From Halalkalicoccus paucihalophilus (GTDB taxonomy: Archaea; Halobacteriota; Halobacteria; Halobacteriales; Halalkalicoccaceae), in NCBI RefSeq assembly GCF_001593955.1, contig NZ_LTAZ01000011.1:31514-95513 (forward strand): DNA of 64,000 bases. Direction: 5' to 3'. This document shows positions 1 through 8,730 of the stretch, in pieces. The notes beneath the pieces were generated by a model. It did no database searches and was not told where the DNA came from. It was given only the letters and a program-made list of their open reading frames with translations. The position numbers and the translations under genes are program-made. How positions within the stretch are numbered: the stretch's first letter is position 1; every line of letters starts with the position of its first letter.

Positions 1-122
1 TCTCGACCACCTAAATAAGCGACTGTGACATTGATTTCATCCGGAAAGTTTCGTACGAGTTGATAACAGACGCGAGGGGCACCTCCGGATCCGAGCTGCC
101 CACTAAGTATCAATATTTCCAT
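1..122 (-). CDS. Glycosyltransferase family 4, N-terminal fragment cut by window edge
   Basis: The frame starts at an ATG whose complement lies at 120-122 and stays open to the window edge, giving 40 residues. It begins MEILILSGQLGSGGAPRV, a short hydrophobic beta strand followed by a GGAxRV-type loop. This is how many GT4 sugar transferases begin. Such enzymes move a sugar from a nucleotide-sugar to a glycan at the cytoplasmic membrane. It is divergent from the sulfatase-like gene downstream and sits beside further glycan genes, which supports the reading. The C-terminal catalytic half is outside the window, so the donor sugar cannot be inferred. Confidence 0.7.
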   Translation of the reverse strand, partial: MEILILSGQLGSGGAPRVCYQLVRNFPDEINVTVAYLGGR

Positions 123-256
123 TACCGATTTTACCATTTCAATCAAGAAAAATATACCGAATGTCTATCGGGTCTAATGGCGATAGTACAAGCTATTTTT
201 GACTGTCAAAACTATTAACCGCAGCCATTCTGTAGAACAATAAGATAACACTATAC

Positions 257-1657
257 ATGAATATTATGTTGATTACAGTTGACTGTTTTCGGTACGATCG
301 CTGTGGTTTTAATCAGCATAGTCGTCCTACAACACCTCACTTAGATCGTCTCTCACGGGATTCAATTGTCTTTGATAGAGCCTATTCGACTGGGTCATAT
401 ACGACAGAAGCGTTTCCCGGAATTCTTGCGGGAGAACACTCATTTAACGGAGCATATTATGGAGACAGTATCGGGTGGAAAGGCCTTTCAGAGGATTCTG
501 AAACACTCGCTACTCACCTTCAGCAACATGGATTTAATACCGTTGCGACGCTTACTAATCCACACTTAGTTACTGAACGTAATTTCAATTTGGGATTCAA
601 CTCTTATAGAAATCTTCGTGCAAATTCTTCGAATTCCTCGAAGACATCAGACAATGGATTCCAACTCGCGGATGTTATGTACGAGTTCCGGTCCCGGATG
701 CGAAATCACTCAACAGTTCTCAACCCTTATACACTTCCTTATGTTGGATATCGATATCTACAACATCTGACCGACTGGCCTACGATCCCCGCTGAGCGGG
801 TCACAGAGCGGTTTCTGGAGGATGTTAATCAACAAACCCTCCCGTTTTTCGCTTGGACTCATCTCATGGATCTTCACGCTCCACTAAGTCCTACATCAAT
901 TAGAAAGGGAGGTATTTGTGCAAGTAACCGAACACTCAGACATCTTCTCTGGGATACGGCTCGTACTGGCCGTATCCACGAGCCACGCTATAATACGATG
1001 TATGATAGTGCTCTACGATATATTGACCAATGTATTGGCTCAATCGTAGATCATCTCAAATTACAAGGCCAGTGGGACGATACCGTTCTCATCGTTACTG
1101 GTGATCATGGAGAAGTACTATTCGATCGAGACAGGATTTACGGACATCCACGTCATCATCTTTACGATGATCTCCTGCACGTTCCGTTGTTAGTACGCAC
1201 ACCCGAGTCAGAGGGAAAACGGATCTCAGTACCGTTTTCGCTTGCTTGGCTTCACGAACTCATCGCGGAGATACTTGACATTCCAATGGGGGACTTCCCG
1301 ACCGAAAGCGGCAAGGACTCGATATTTAATTCGATGGACGAATCGGCAAATCCAATTGTCTCGGACTCAGTAGACGAACAAGGTCATACGGTAGCAATTC
1401 GTAACAATCGGACGAAACTCTTCAGCCATGCTCCAGTAGACGAAAATCAGATTCCGGATTCATGTCCGGAACACGATACTGCATTCGATTATATCCAAGA
1501 CCCCTCTGAAAGGGTTCCATTAGAAGGGGACGAGTATCCGTCTCTGCGAGACCAAGCTCAAAACCTACATATTGATCCGCGCGAGTTATCGAACATAGGC
1601 GGAGAGTTTAGCAATGAAGTCAAACAACGATTACAGGATCTAGGCTACCGGACTTGA
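257..1657 (+). CDS. Sulfatase-like alkaline-phosphatase-superfamily protein
   Basis: This is a 466-residue protein of the sulfatase/alkaline phosphatase superfamily. Metal-binding motifs are visible: Asp9 in LITVDC, HLMDLHAP near 202-209, VTGDHGE with Asp283 and His284, and GHPRHH near 296-301. The usual C/S-x-P-x-R formylglycine signature of true sulfatases is absent. The nucleophile region reads GSYTTEAFPGIL, with Thr49 or Thr50 in place. That resembles phosphotransferase or phosphodiesterase members rather than sulfate ester hydrolases (inference). No signal peptide is seen, so a cytoplasmic role is likely. It stands with GT4 genes, which suggests glycan decoration. Base composition is AT-richer than the downstream gene, a possible sign of transfer. 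Confidence 0.8.
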   Translation: MNIMLITVDCFRYDRCGFNQHSRPTTPHLDRLSRDSIVFDRAYSTGSYTTEAFPGILAGEHSFNGAYYGDSIGWKGLSEDSETLATHLQQHGFNTVATLTNPHLVTERNFNLGFNSYRNLRANSSNSSKTSDNGFQLADVMYEFRSRMRNHSTVLNPYTLPYVGYRYLQHLTDWPTIPAERVTERFLEDVNQQTLPFFAWTHLMDLHAPLSPTSIRKGGICASNRTLRHLLWDTARTGRIHEPRYNTMYDSALRYIDQCIGSIVDHLKLQGQWDDTVLIVTGDHGEVLFDRDRIYGHPRHHLYDDLLHVPLLVRTPESEGKRISVPFSLAWLHELIAEILDIPMGDFPTESGKDSIFNSMDESANPIVSDSVDEQGHTVAIRNNRTKLFSHAPVDENQIPDSCPEHDTAFDYIQDPSERVPLEGDEYPSLRDQAQNLHIDPRELSNIGGEFSNEVKQRLQDLGYRT

Positions 1658-1706
1658 ACCAAACACTGTCGAAGATACTATCACTACGTTCCTTGTGTAA
1701 AGATAT

Positions 1707-3317
1707 ATGACTGGGACTCAAGTCATTCTTCTCGGACTTGACGGACTGGACTGGTCTGAAATCGATGAATGGATGTATAACGGAAGGTTATCGAACCTGA
1801 AGCATCTCGTTAGCATTGGGACGACGAGCGATCTTACTAGTACCCATCCACCATGGACCCCTTGTGCCTGGCCCTCGTTTCTGAGTGGCCGGAACCCAGG
1901 TCAACACGGCGTCTTCGACTTCTTCACCCGAGACGGCTACGACAAACGACTCATCAGCCGTACGGACGTCGACGCGCCGTATCTGTTCGAGGTGGCCGAC
2001 GCGGAGGGATTCACGCCGATGGTCGTCAACTATCCGGCCACACATCCGGCCTCGACTCTCGAGAACGGTGCGGTCGTTCCGGGCTATCTCGCGCGCGAGG
2101 ACGTCACGTTCTATCCCAAGGGTCTCAGAGCCGACTACGAGGACGAGTACGGCGAGTACGTTATCTACCCCGAGTACGGGACCGAGGACGACCCCGTTCA
2201 GGAGTACGTCGATATCGCCCGTCAGCGCCGGGACATGGCCCGATTTCTCGACACGCGCTACGACTGGGATCTCATGGCGGTTCAGTTTCAGGTCACCGAC
2301 TCGGTCTTCCACGATCTCGACGACCGGGACAAGATCCGCCAAGTCCTCGAGAAAGTCGACGAGTTCGTCGGCGACATCATCGACCTCGGGGAGGACCCAA
2401 CTGTGCTCGTCGCCTCGGACCACGGGATGGGCGATTACGACTGGACATTCTACGTCAACTCCTGGCTGGCCGAGCAGGGCTACTGTGAGACAACGACAGG
2501 TGACGCACAGTACTTCCGCCAGCAGAAGGACGCCCTGAAGGGGACGGACGGAGACAACCGGGAGGACAATGGCTCCACCCCGCTCAAGACGACGATCGGG
2601 ACGGCGGCGAACACGCTGTCGAAGGTCGGACTTTCGCCACAGCGGATCCACCGCGGCCTCTCGACGGTCGGACTCGCGGACACAGTCGAGCGGCTGCTTC
2701 CCGAGGACGCGCTCGTTGCAGCCCAAAACCAGGTCATCGACCACCCTAGCTCGAAGGCATTTCAATTGTACTTCAATAGTTTGGGTGTTCATCTGAATGT
2801 CGAGGGGCGGGATCCCGAAGGACAGGTTCCACAAGCCCAGTACAATGAGACGCGCGCAGAACTCATCGAGAAACTCAAGGAGGTCCGTGACCCGGACGGA
2901 AACGAGGTGTTCGACGCGGTCCTCCCTCGAGAGGATGTCTACGAGGGCAAGCACCTCGATGACGCCCCCGATGTCATCCTCGTCCCGCGGGATTATCGGT
3001 ACGACGTCAGCGGTTCGATCCTCGATACGTTTCGACGCTATCCCCACAAGAACCACAAGCCCGACGGGATCCTCCTCTCGAATCGTTCGCTCAACGGCGT
3101 TGAGAAGCCGAGGATATACGATATCGCTCCGACCGTCGCGGCGGTGCTGGGGCTCCCCGTCGATACGAATACCGACGGTCGCGTGCTCCTTGAGGATACG
3201 GAGCCTGTTGAACGGACCGACTGGAACGAACTCATAGATGACTACGTCGGTTCGGGATCAGAAACCAATATGTCCGGTGTCGAAGATCGGCTCGCGGATC
3301 TCGGCTATATGGAGTGA
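1707..3317 (+). CDS. Type I phosphodiesterase / alkaline phosphatase family protein
   Basis: This 536-residue protein has the type I phosphodiesterase layout: LLGLDGLDW with metal Asp12, the loop THPPWTPCAWPSF with Thr51 as the expected nucleophile, SGRNPGQHG, TDSVFH with Asp198 and His202, and VASDHGMG with Asp238 and His239. The family hydrolyses or transfers phosphodiester groups, and in archaea is often found in surface-polysaccharide loci. The gene lies 49 bp after the sulfatase-like gene on the same strand, so co-transcription is likely. The first about 150 bp are AT-rich in style while the rest is GC-rich with C or G at third positions. This suggests an intragenic recombination boundary near 1850-1900. 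Confidence 0.82.
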   Translation: MTGTQVILLGLDGLDWSEIDEWMYNGRLSNLKHLVSIGTTSDLTSTHPPWTPCAWPSFLSGRNPGQHGVFDFFTRDGYDKRLISRTDVDAPYLFEVADAEGFTPMVVNYPATHPASTLENGAVVPGYLAREDVTFYPKGLRADYEDEYGEYVIYPEYGTEDDPVQEYVDIARQRRDMARFLDTRYDWDLMAVQFQVTDSVFHDLDDRDKIRQVLEKVDEFVGDIIDLGEDPTVLVASDHGMGDYDWTFYVNSWLAEQGYCETTTGDAQYFRQQKDALKGTDGDNREDNGSTPLKTTIGTAANTLSKVGLSPQRIHRGLSTVGLADTVERLLPEDALVAAQNQVIDHPSSKAFQLYFNSLGVHLNVEGRDPEGQVPQAQYNETRAELIEKLKEVRDPDGNEVFDAVLPREDVYEGKHLDDAPDVILVPRDYRYDVSGSILDTFRRYPHKNHKPDGILLSNRSLNGVEKPRIYDIAPTVAAVLGLPVDTNTDGRVLLEDTEPVERTDWNELIDDYVGSGSETNMSGVEDRLADLGYME

Positions 3318-3325
3318 GATCGTCT

Positions 3326-4456
3326 TTAGCGTAAGGCGATTCGCTCGTAGATCCGGTTCGTCCGATCCGCGACGCCCTCCCAGGAGTACTCGTCCTGCAC
3401 GAGGTCGTATGCGTTCGACGCCCAACTCTGGCGCTCGTCTGAGTTCGATAGCGCATGTCGAATCGCGTCCGCAAGTTCGTTCGGCGACTTCGGCGGAACG
3501 AGATAGCCGGTCTCTTCGTGGTCGACGAACTCGGCAATTCCCTCGACGTCGCTCGTAATAACAGGGACTTCACTCGCCCATGCTTCGAGTAGCGTCAACG
3601 GGTGTCCTTCCCAGACCGAAGGTAAGACGAACAGTTGAGCACGCCGATAGTACCGTGGAATAGCGTCATCTGATACGCGCCCTTCGAAATGTACGCGCTC
3701 GTTGATTCCATATTGGCTGACTTGTGCTTTCAATTCGTCACTCTTCGGGCCCGTTCCGACGATTACGAGGTCCGTCTCAGGAATCTCGTCTGCGATCTTA
3801 TCGAACGCTTCAATCAAGTCACTGACTCGCTTTTTCGGCGCGAGACGACCGAGAAAGAGGATCTCGTCGCGTCGATTGACCTCAACATCGAATCGCTCGA
3901 GGTTGACACCGTTTGGTACACACGAAAGGTTTGTATGATGCTCTCCCAGTAGATCGAGGTGTTCTGTATTGACTGAAATGACGTGATCGTAGTCGAAATT
4001 GAGAACGAACAGCCGTTCAAGGCGCCGTTTGACGTGCGCGAACATCGATTCGTCGCGGCCGACACCGGACGTAAGCGCCGTTCCGTGAACGGTGAAGACC
4101 GTCGCTGCATCAGTGAGCGCTCCGGCGGTTCGTGTTGGTACTGCCGGAAGGAACGTATGGCCGTGAACAACATCGAAATCTTCCGTTAGAAGGTGTGGAA
4201 CCGGTGTCGCGAGCGACGATACCCGACCGACCGGGTTCCAGTACTCGGTCGCCGGTTTCAATCGATGGACCCGTACGGCCCCATCAGCGAACGTTTCTAC
4301 GCTAGTGTGGTTTTCACCGTCTTTCTCTAAAGCACGCGTATAGATATCGATCGTATGACCGAATTGTTCTGCGAGTGCTACGGACAGCTCCTTGACGTGG
4401 ACGGGTCCACCACCAGTTCGTGGCCACCAGTCGTCCTGTATCATTGCGATTCTCAT
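3326..4456 (-). CDS. Glycosyltransferase family 4
   Basis: This is a 376-residue GT-B fold transferase. It opens MRIAMIQDDWWPRTGGGPVH, a GT4 N-terminal strand and glycine loop. The C-terminal donor domain has FLGRLAPKKRV and the acidic motif in VWEGHPLTLLEAWA that coordinates the nucleotide-sugar phosphates. It would elongate a lipid-linked or polymer glycan in the cytoplasm. It is convergent with the phosphodiesterase gene, with only 8 bp between stops, and lies 4 bp downstream of the second sulfatase-like gene. Those two therefore probably form one transcript. The sugar donor and acceptor cannot be told from the sequence. Confidence 0.88.
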   Translation of the reverse strand: MRIAMIQDDWWPRTGGGPVHVKELSVALAEQFGHTIDIYTRALEKDGENHTSVETFADGAVRVHRLKPATEYWNPVGRVSSLATPVPHLLTEDFDVVHGHTFLPAVPTRTAGALTDAATVFTVHGTALTSGVGRDESMFAHVKRRLERLFVLNFDYDHVISVNTEHLDLLGEHHTNLSCVPNGVNLERFDVEVNRRDEILFLGRLAPKKRVSDLIEAFDKIADEIPETDLVIVGTGPKSDELKAQVSQYGINERVHFEGRVSDDAIPRYYRRAQLFVLPSVWEGHPLTLLEAWASEVPVITSDVEGIAEFVDHEETGYLVPPKSPNELADAIRHALSNSDERQSWASNAYDLVQDEYSWEGVADRTNRIYERIALR

Positions 4457-4460
4457 CGAA

Positions 4461-5723
4461 TCACTCCTTGTACCCCAGGGCTTCTAATCGCCGATCGATT
4501 TCCTCGTCGACTTCTTGGTCGTCACTACTCGTCTCACCGTTTTCTTTTCGGACCCGTGTTTCGACGTGTGCCTCAAGTTTGTCCCGAAGCGATCGCTCCG
4601 TCCACTCGGTAAACTCGATCGCCTCGGTTTCGCGATCCCGTTCACAGAAACAGGCCCCGTTTTGAGTGCGCAGTGCATAGCGCCGGAGGTGGTCGTCCTT
4701 CTTCTCGCCACGAGCCTGCATGAAAACGGTTCGATTCTCATTAGACATCTCCAGTAGTGGTGACCCTTCGTGGTCGGTATCAGTGCTAATTTCCTGCTTG
4801 ATCGTTGCCGCGATATCCAGCGTGCTCGCGGGTGTCAACACTTTATCCTTCTCTCCACTCGGCGGGCGCACTAACAGGGGAACATGCGTGATCTCGTCGT
4901 GTAGATACCGTGGATGCTCGTAATACCCGTGCTCGCCGAATGCATCGCCGTGATCTGACGTAAATATGAGTAACGACTGCTCAAGTAACCCGCGCTCGCG
5001 AAGCGCCTCAAGGAATTCTCCGATCTTTGCGTCGTTATACCGAATCTCGCCGTCGTAGAGGGCGATCAACAGCTCCCGTTCGTCGTCGGTGATTGACTCT
5101 GGATCCTTGATGGCTCGTCGGTAAAGAGACTGTGCGTCCCGCCCCGTCAGTCCCTCATCATGGTATAACGTCTCGTGCTTACCGGGTGGTTCGTACGGTC
5201 CATGCGTGTCCATGTAATGATTCCAGAGGAAGAACGGTTCTTCGGAATCCAGCGAATCAAGCCACTTCAACGACCGTTTGTTGATCTCTTCGGCGCGTGC
5301 GTAGTGACGGTTTCGGAGCTTGTCGAAGGCTCGCTGGGCAAGCGCGATGAATTTGTTCTGTCCCAAATGGAGGTCGTCGTCGAACGTATCGAATCCTCGG
5401 TCGAACCCGTATGCACGCGAGACAAAGGGGTTCGAGTGAAACCCTCCAGTTGCAAACTCCTCTTTTGAGAGTGTCGAGGCGATTGTCTCTGTCGCAAGCC
5501 GGTAGGATGAATCGATAGCGACATCTGGATACTCGCCAGTCAACAGCGCTGGCACGGCCTCCCGCGTGTGGGAACTCGCGCTGTAGGCGTTGGTAAACCG
5601 GATCGATTCTTCCGCCAGGCCGTTGAGGACCGGCGATGTCTCCCTCTCGTAACCATAACACGAGAGGTGATCCGCTCGCAGGGCGTCCGCTGAAAGGAGG
5701 ATCACGTTCTCCCAGTTGGTCAT
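4461..5723 (-). CDS. Sulfatase-like alkaline-phosphatase-superfamily protein
   Basis: I place the start at the internal Met at 5723, which begins MTNWENVILLSADALRADHL. The open frame extends 27 residues upstream, but that extension has no family features. The resulting 420-residue protein has metal Asp13, NHYMDTHGPYEPP near 168-180, TSDHGDAFGEHG with Asp257 and His258, and a THVPLLVRPP segment. The formylglycine signature is again missing: SSHTREAVPALL puts Thr53 at the nucleophile position, aligning with Thr49 of the first sulfatase-like protein. True sulfate hydrolysis is therefore doubtful. It is followed after 4 bp by a GT4 gene, in keeping with a glycan-modification operon. Confidence 0.82.
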   Translation of the reverse strand: MTNWENVILLSADALRADHLSCYGYERETSPVLNGLAEESIRFTNAYSASSHTREAVPALLTGEYPDVAIDSSYRLATETIASTLSKEEFATGGFHSNPFVSRAYGFDRGFDTFDDDLHLGQNKFIALAQRAFDKLRNRHYARAEEINKRSLKWLDSLDSEEPFFLWNHYMDTHGPYEPPGKHETLYHDEGLTGRDAQSLYRRAIKDPESITDDERELLIALYDGEIRYNDAKIGEFLEALRERGLLEQSLLIFTSDHGDAFGEHGYYEHPRYLHDEITHVPLLVRPPSGEKDKVLTPASTLDIAATIKQEISTDTDHEGSPLLEMSNENRTVFMQARGEKKDDHLRRYALRTQNGACFCERDRETEAIEFTEWTERSLRDKLEAHVETRVRKENGETSSDDQEVDEEIDRRLEALGYKE

Positions 5724-5887
5724 TATCCGTAGCCAGTCAGCGAGGCGTAATATAGCTTTGTTCTTCAGGTAGCACGATTGTATACGATTACGAATATCAA
5801 TCAAAAATATATCGATACTACTACAGTTTTCTTCGATATTGTCTACATCGAAATAGTATTACGGGTGCTCACAGATCTATCGATACG

Positions 5888-7033
5888 ATGCGGATCGCCT
5901 TCCTCTCAAACGTCGTCTATCCGTTCGTCACGGGTGGTGCGGAAAAGCGGATCCACGAGATCGGGACTCGTCTCGCCGCCGATGGTCATGAGGTCACCGT
6001 TTACGGCCGGCACTTCTGGGACGGTCCCGAGGTGATCACCCACGACGGGATGACCCTCCGGGCCGTCGCACCGAGCGCAGAGCTCTACACGGACGATCGC
6101 CGCTCGATTACGGAGGCGATCGACTTCGCCGCACGAGTGGCCCGACCGCTCCGACGACAACTCAACCAGCACAAGCATGACCTCGTCGATGTCTCGGCGT
6201 TTCCCTACTTTCCGATCTTCTCGGCTGCACTCGCAGGCGTCGGGACCGACACACCGGTGGTGACGACCTGGCACGAGGTCTGGCGGGATTACTGGGAGGA
6301 GTATCTCGGGACGCTCGCCCCCTTCGGGAAGGCCGTCGAACGGGTTACCGCCCACGTTCCCCAGTACCCGGTGGCAGTCTCGGGAATTACGGCCGATCGC
6401 CTCGCCGGGATCGGTCCCACTCGTGAATCGATCGAAGTCGTCCCCAACGGAATCGACGTTGAGCAGATCCGCACCGCCCCACGTCCCGCCGAGAACGAGA
6501 GATTCGACGTGCTGTTCGCCGGCCGACTCATCGCAGACAAGAACGTCGCGCTCCTTCTGGAAGCCTTCGACGCGGTCGCCGCCGAGCACGACGCCACACT
6601 TGGTATCGTCGGCGAGGGACCGGAGCTCGACCGTCTCAAACGCCAAGCACAGCAACTCGAGCACGCGGATCGGATCTCGTTCCTCGGATTCCTCGAGGAA
6701 TACGAGGACGTCCTTGGGCATATGCGCGCCGCGGACGCCTTCGCCTCGCCCTCCACGCGTGAGGGGTTCGGTATCACGTTTGCCGAGGCGATGGCCGCCG
6801 ACTGTACTGTCATCGCCGCCGACCACCCCGAGTCCGCAGCCGACGAGGTAATCGGCGACGCGGGCTATCTCGTCAAACCGACGGCAGACGCAGTCGCGAG
6901 CGCGCTCGACCGTGCCCTCGCCGGCGAGCGACCCTCAGGTGATCCCCTCAGTCGTGCAGAGCGCTACGACTGGGATAGCGTCGCCCAGCAGGCCGCGACC
7001 GTCTACGAACGCGCGCTCGCGGGCAAGTGGTGA
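5888..7033 (+). CDS. Glycosyltransferase family 4
   Basis: This is a 381-residue GT4 protein. The N-terminus MRIAFLSNVVYPFVTGGAEKR carries the classic GGAEkR acceptor-domain loop. The donor domain shows LFAGRLIADKN and the motif REGFGITFAEAMA that binds the sugar-nucleotide diphosphate. It faces away from the minus-strand sulfatase/GT pair, separated by 164 bp that must hold both promoters. GC-rich codon use is typical of the core haloarchaeal style and differs from the AT-rich sulfatase-like gene at the start of the window. It closes the right side of the glycan locus. Confidence 0.9.
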   Translation: MRIAFLSNVVYPFVTGGAEKRIHEIGTRLAADGHEVTVYGRHFWDGPEVITHDGMTLRAVAPSAELYTDDRRSITEAIDFAARVARPLRRQLNQHKHDLVDVSAFPYFPIFSAALAGVGTDTPVVTTWHEVWRDYWEEYLGTLAPFGKAVERVTAHVPQYPVAVSGITADRLAGIGPTRESIEVVPNGIDVEQIRTAPRPAENERFDVLFAGRLIADKNVALLLEAFDAVAAEHDATLGIVGEGPELDRLKRQAQQLEHADRISFLGFLEEYEDVLGHMRAADAFASPSTREGFGITFAEAMAADCTVIAADHPESAADEVIGDAGYLVKPTADAVASALDRALAGERPSGDPLSRAERYDWDSVAQQAATVYERALAGKW

Positions 7034-7112
7034 ATATATCGGGAGAGTAGACGTTTCTCCGTCTCCTTATATTGTCTAATTCTCGACCGGATGTTTTCGT
7101 AGTTCTAAAAAA

Positions 7113-7358
7113 TTAACCATTATTCTCATTGCGGGGATCGTCCACTAACTCATAGACCCCCGTTTCGAGAATATTGTTCACGTGTTCGTGTTCAGAGAGC
7201 CGTTTGAGCCGTTGGTTCACGTACTGTCGGCTAACTTCCTCGCGTGTTCCCGCCTGTTCTAAAAGTCGTTTGATGAGTGTCGGTGTTGCTCGTCCCTCTT
7301 GAAGACAATCAAGTATCTCGTTGTCTAACTTATTGAGATCCGATGTCGCAAGTCCCAT
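7113..7358 (-). CDS. Small winged-helix DNA-binding protein
   Basis: This is an 81-residue protein. It begins with DLNKLDNEILDCLQEGRATP, a first helix typical of small haloarchaeal winged-helix repressors. A recognition-helix region follows (REEVSRQYVNQRLKRLSEHE), then a wing ending in GVYELVDDP. Proteins of this kind regulate an adjacent gene or themselves. It stands alone on the minus strand between the glycan locus and a plus-strand zinc-finger operon, so it could act on either. No operator can be assigned from sequence alone. Confidence 0.7.
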   Translation of the reverse strand: MGLATSDLNKLDNEILDCLQEGRATPTLIKRLLEQAGTREEVSRQYVNQRLKRLSEHEHVNNILETGVYELVDDPRNENNG

Positions 7359-7538
7359 TTCCTCTGTCTTCTTTTTCAGGATTCACAATACTAACTATTC
7401 GTATTCTATTTTCGATCGCCATATCTCTCAACTCTATCTAATGTCTGGTTACTATAGAACTTTACAATAGCAACATCATTAAGTAGTAGTATAGTATACT
7501 GGAACGTGGAAGCGCGAAAATGCCGCGATGAATGTGGC

Positions 7539-7580
7539 CGCGTGCTGAGACACGCGACCGCGCTTCTGACCACCAGAAGC
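7539..7580 (+). promoter_or_regulatory. Structured 5' leader with two adjacent hairpins
   Basis: Two hairpins lie between a TATA-like stretch (about 7484-7500, AGTATAGTATACT) and the ATG at 7582. The first pairs CGCGTG with CACGCG (7539-7544 with 7551-7556, loop CTGAGA). The second pairs GCTTCTG with CAGAAGC (7562-7568 with 7574-7580, loop ACCAC) and ends one base before the start codon. Many haloarchaeal messages are leaderless, so a folded leader touching the start codon is unusual and could control translation. Confidence 0.5.
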
Positions 7581-7581
7581 A

Positions 7582-7788
7582 ATGAACACTAGCCACTCAC
7601 CGTCAGAAAACAGTATCGCCTCATCGACCCTCGCTCGCTACATCAGCGGCCCCCACCATGAACCACTAGAACTCTCGAATGCCACAACCTACTGGCGTTG
7701 CCAGTCCTGTCGCCGTGAATCGATTCACGAGCAGGACCTCTACCGACCCACGTTCCACACCGCCGATTGTGAGGTCCACAAATGCTGA
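7582..7788 (+). CDS. Small zinc-finger-like hypothetical protein
   Basis: This is a 68-residue protein of unknown function. It holds a CQSC pair near residue 40 and a CEVHKC end, a spacing that could bind one zinc ion. It is the first gene of a compact three-gene unit: its stop overlaps the next start by 7 bp. Such small cysteine-pair proteins are common in haloarchaeal plasmids and proviruses (inference from general type, not a match). The start is fixed by the ATG directly after the second leader hairpin. Confidence 0.6.
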   Translation: MNTSHSPSENSIASSTLARYISGPHHEPLELSNATTYWRCQSCRRESIHEQDLYRPTFHTADCEVHKC

Positions 7789-8114
7789 TCACCGCGCCTG
7801 CCGCCCAGCTCTTCACCGGCTACCAGCTCCGCGAACAGCGCTGTAGTTACTGCAAAACGACCCTCGGAGAGGGCGATCCCGTCTGCGCCTACGCAGTCCA
7901 GTATGCCGGCGACGAGGAATGGACCGTCCCACGGCTGTACTGTCGGGACTGCCAGTCGACCATCACCGACCCGACGCTCGGCGCGACCGAACTGCTTGCC
8001 GAAGGCCGCCTCGGCTGGATGATGGACGGGGCGACTCAACGGACATCGCTAACACTCCTTGGTATCGAACAGATCACGAAGAGCGCCCCGGAGGAGGGCC
8101 ATGTCACGCTCTGA
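7782..8114 (+). CDS. Zinc-finger hypothetical protein, middle gene of operon
   Basis: This 110-residue protein has two cysteine pairs, CSYC near residues 21-24 and CRDC near 53-56, separated by a short beta-rich stretch (DPVCAYAVQYAG, WTVPRLY). That is a plausible single-zinc treble-clef or ribbon fold. The start ATG overlaps the preceding stop, and its own stop lies inside the first codons of the next gene, so translational coupling is likely. I do not recognise a characterised family. The context suggests a role with the first zinc protein and the coiled-coil protein. Confidence 0.6.
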   Translation: MLITAPAAQLFTGYQLREQRCSYCKTTLGEGDPVCAYAVQYAGDEEWTVPRLYCRDCQSTITDPTLGATELLAEGRLGWMMDGATQRTSLTLLGIEQITKSAPEEGHVTL

Positions 8115-8730
8115 TGGAACCACTGCGGACGAGCAAAGCGACACTAATGCGCGCCTCGATCGTCTCGAACACGAGATGCTCAGGACGGACTCACTCGAGA
8201 TGGCCGCCGTTCGCCGTCTCCTCCACGGACTAAGCGATAGCTCTGTTGAGACGGATCCGATTGCCAAAGTCGATACGATCGTCGAGCGCATCGAAACCCT
8301 CGAGACCGAGGTCCACCAGCTGCGAGCCCAACTGCGTGCCCAGCGCACTCAGTCGAAGGGCTCGAAGAAAGAGCGGGCCAAACGCCTCGCACGCAACGAG
8401 ATCCTCCGCCAGATCACTCAGAAGACGAATCCGATCGGTGAGGGCGGGAGCGTCGACGTCCCGACGGTAATCACGATGGGCCGCGGTATCGGCGTCGAGT
8501 TCACCCATAAGACCGTCGGTGACGCGTTCCACGCGTTAACCACTGAGTGGGACGCCTTCGAACTTCAGGCTGGAAGCGGCACCAAGGAGGGTGCGAACAA
8601 ACGATTGGTCGCCACGAAGAAGACCATCCCCGACGCACTCTGGGAGGTTTACGAGGCCGAGACCGGCGAGGAAGCGAGCGAGGAGAATGCTTTCGCCGAA
8701 AGTAGTGACCACATAACCGAGAGCCACTAG
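8101..8730 (+). CDS. Hypothetical coiled-coil protein with basic linker
   Basis: I choose the ATG at 8101 (MSRSDGTTADEQ), which overlaps the previous stop, over an ATG 42 bp upstream. The 209-residue protein has a heptad-like coiled coil at about 55-85 (VDTIVERIETLETEVHQLRAQL). A basic segment (KGSKKERAKRLARNEIL) follows, then a globular C-terminal part of unknown type. The layout of oligomerising helix plus basic patch hints at nucleic-acid binding, but no known fold is clear. It is the last gene of the three-gene unit. Confidence 0.6.
   Translation: MSRSDGTTADEQSDTNARLDRLEHEMLRTDSLEMAAVRRLLHGLSDSSVETDPIAKVDTIVERIETLETEVHQLRAQLRAQRTQSKGSKKERAKRLARNEILRQITQKTNPIGEGGSVDVPTVITMGRGIGVEFTHKTVGDAFHALTTEWDAFELQAGSGTKEGANKRLVATKKTIPDALWEVYEAETGEEASEENAFAESSDHITESH

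Noticed and set aside
1788..3056. 422-codon minus-strand frame opposite the phosphodiesterase gene
   Set aside because: Low-information Val/Arg/Asp-rich sequence without a family, opposite a gene with full metal-site motifs.
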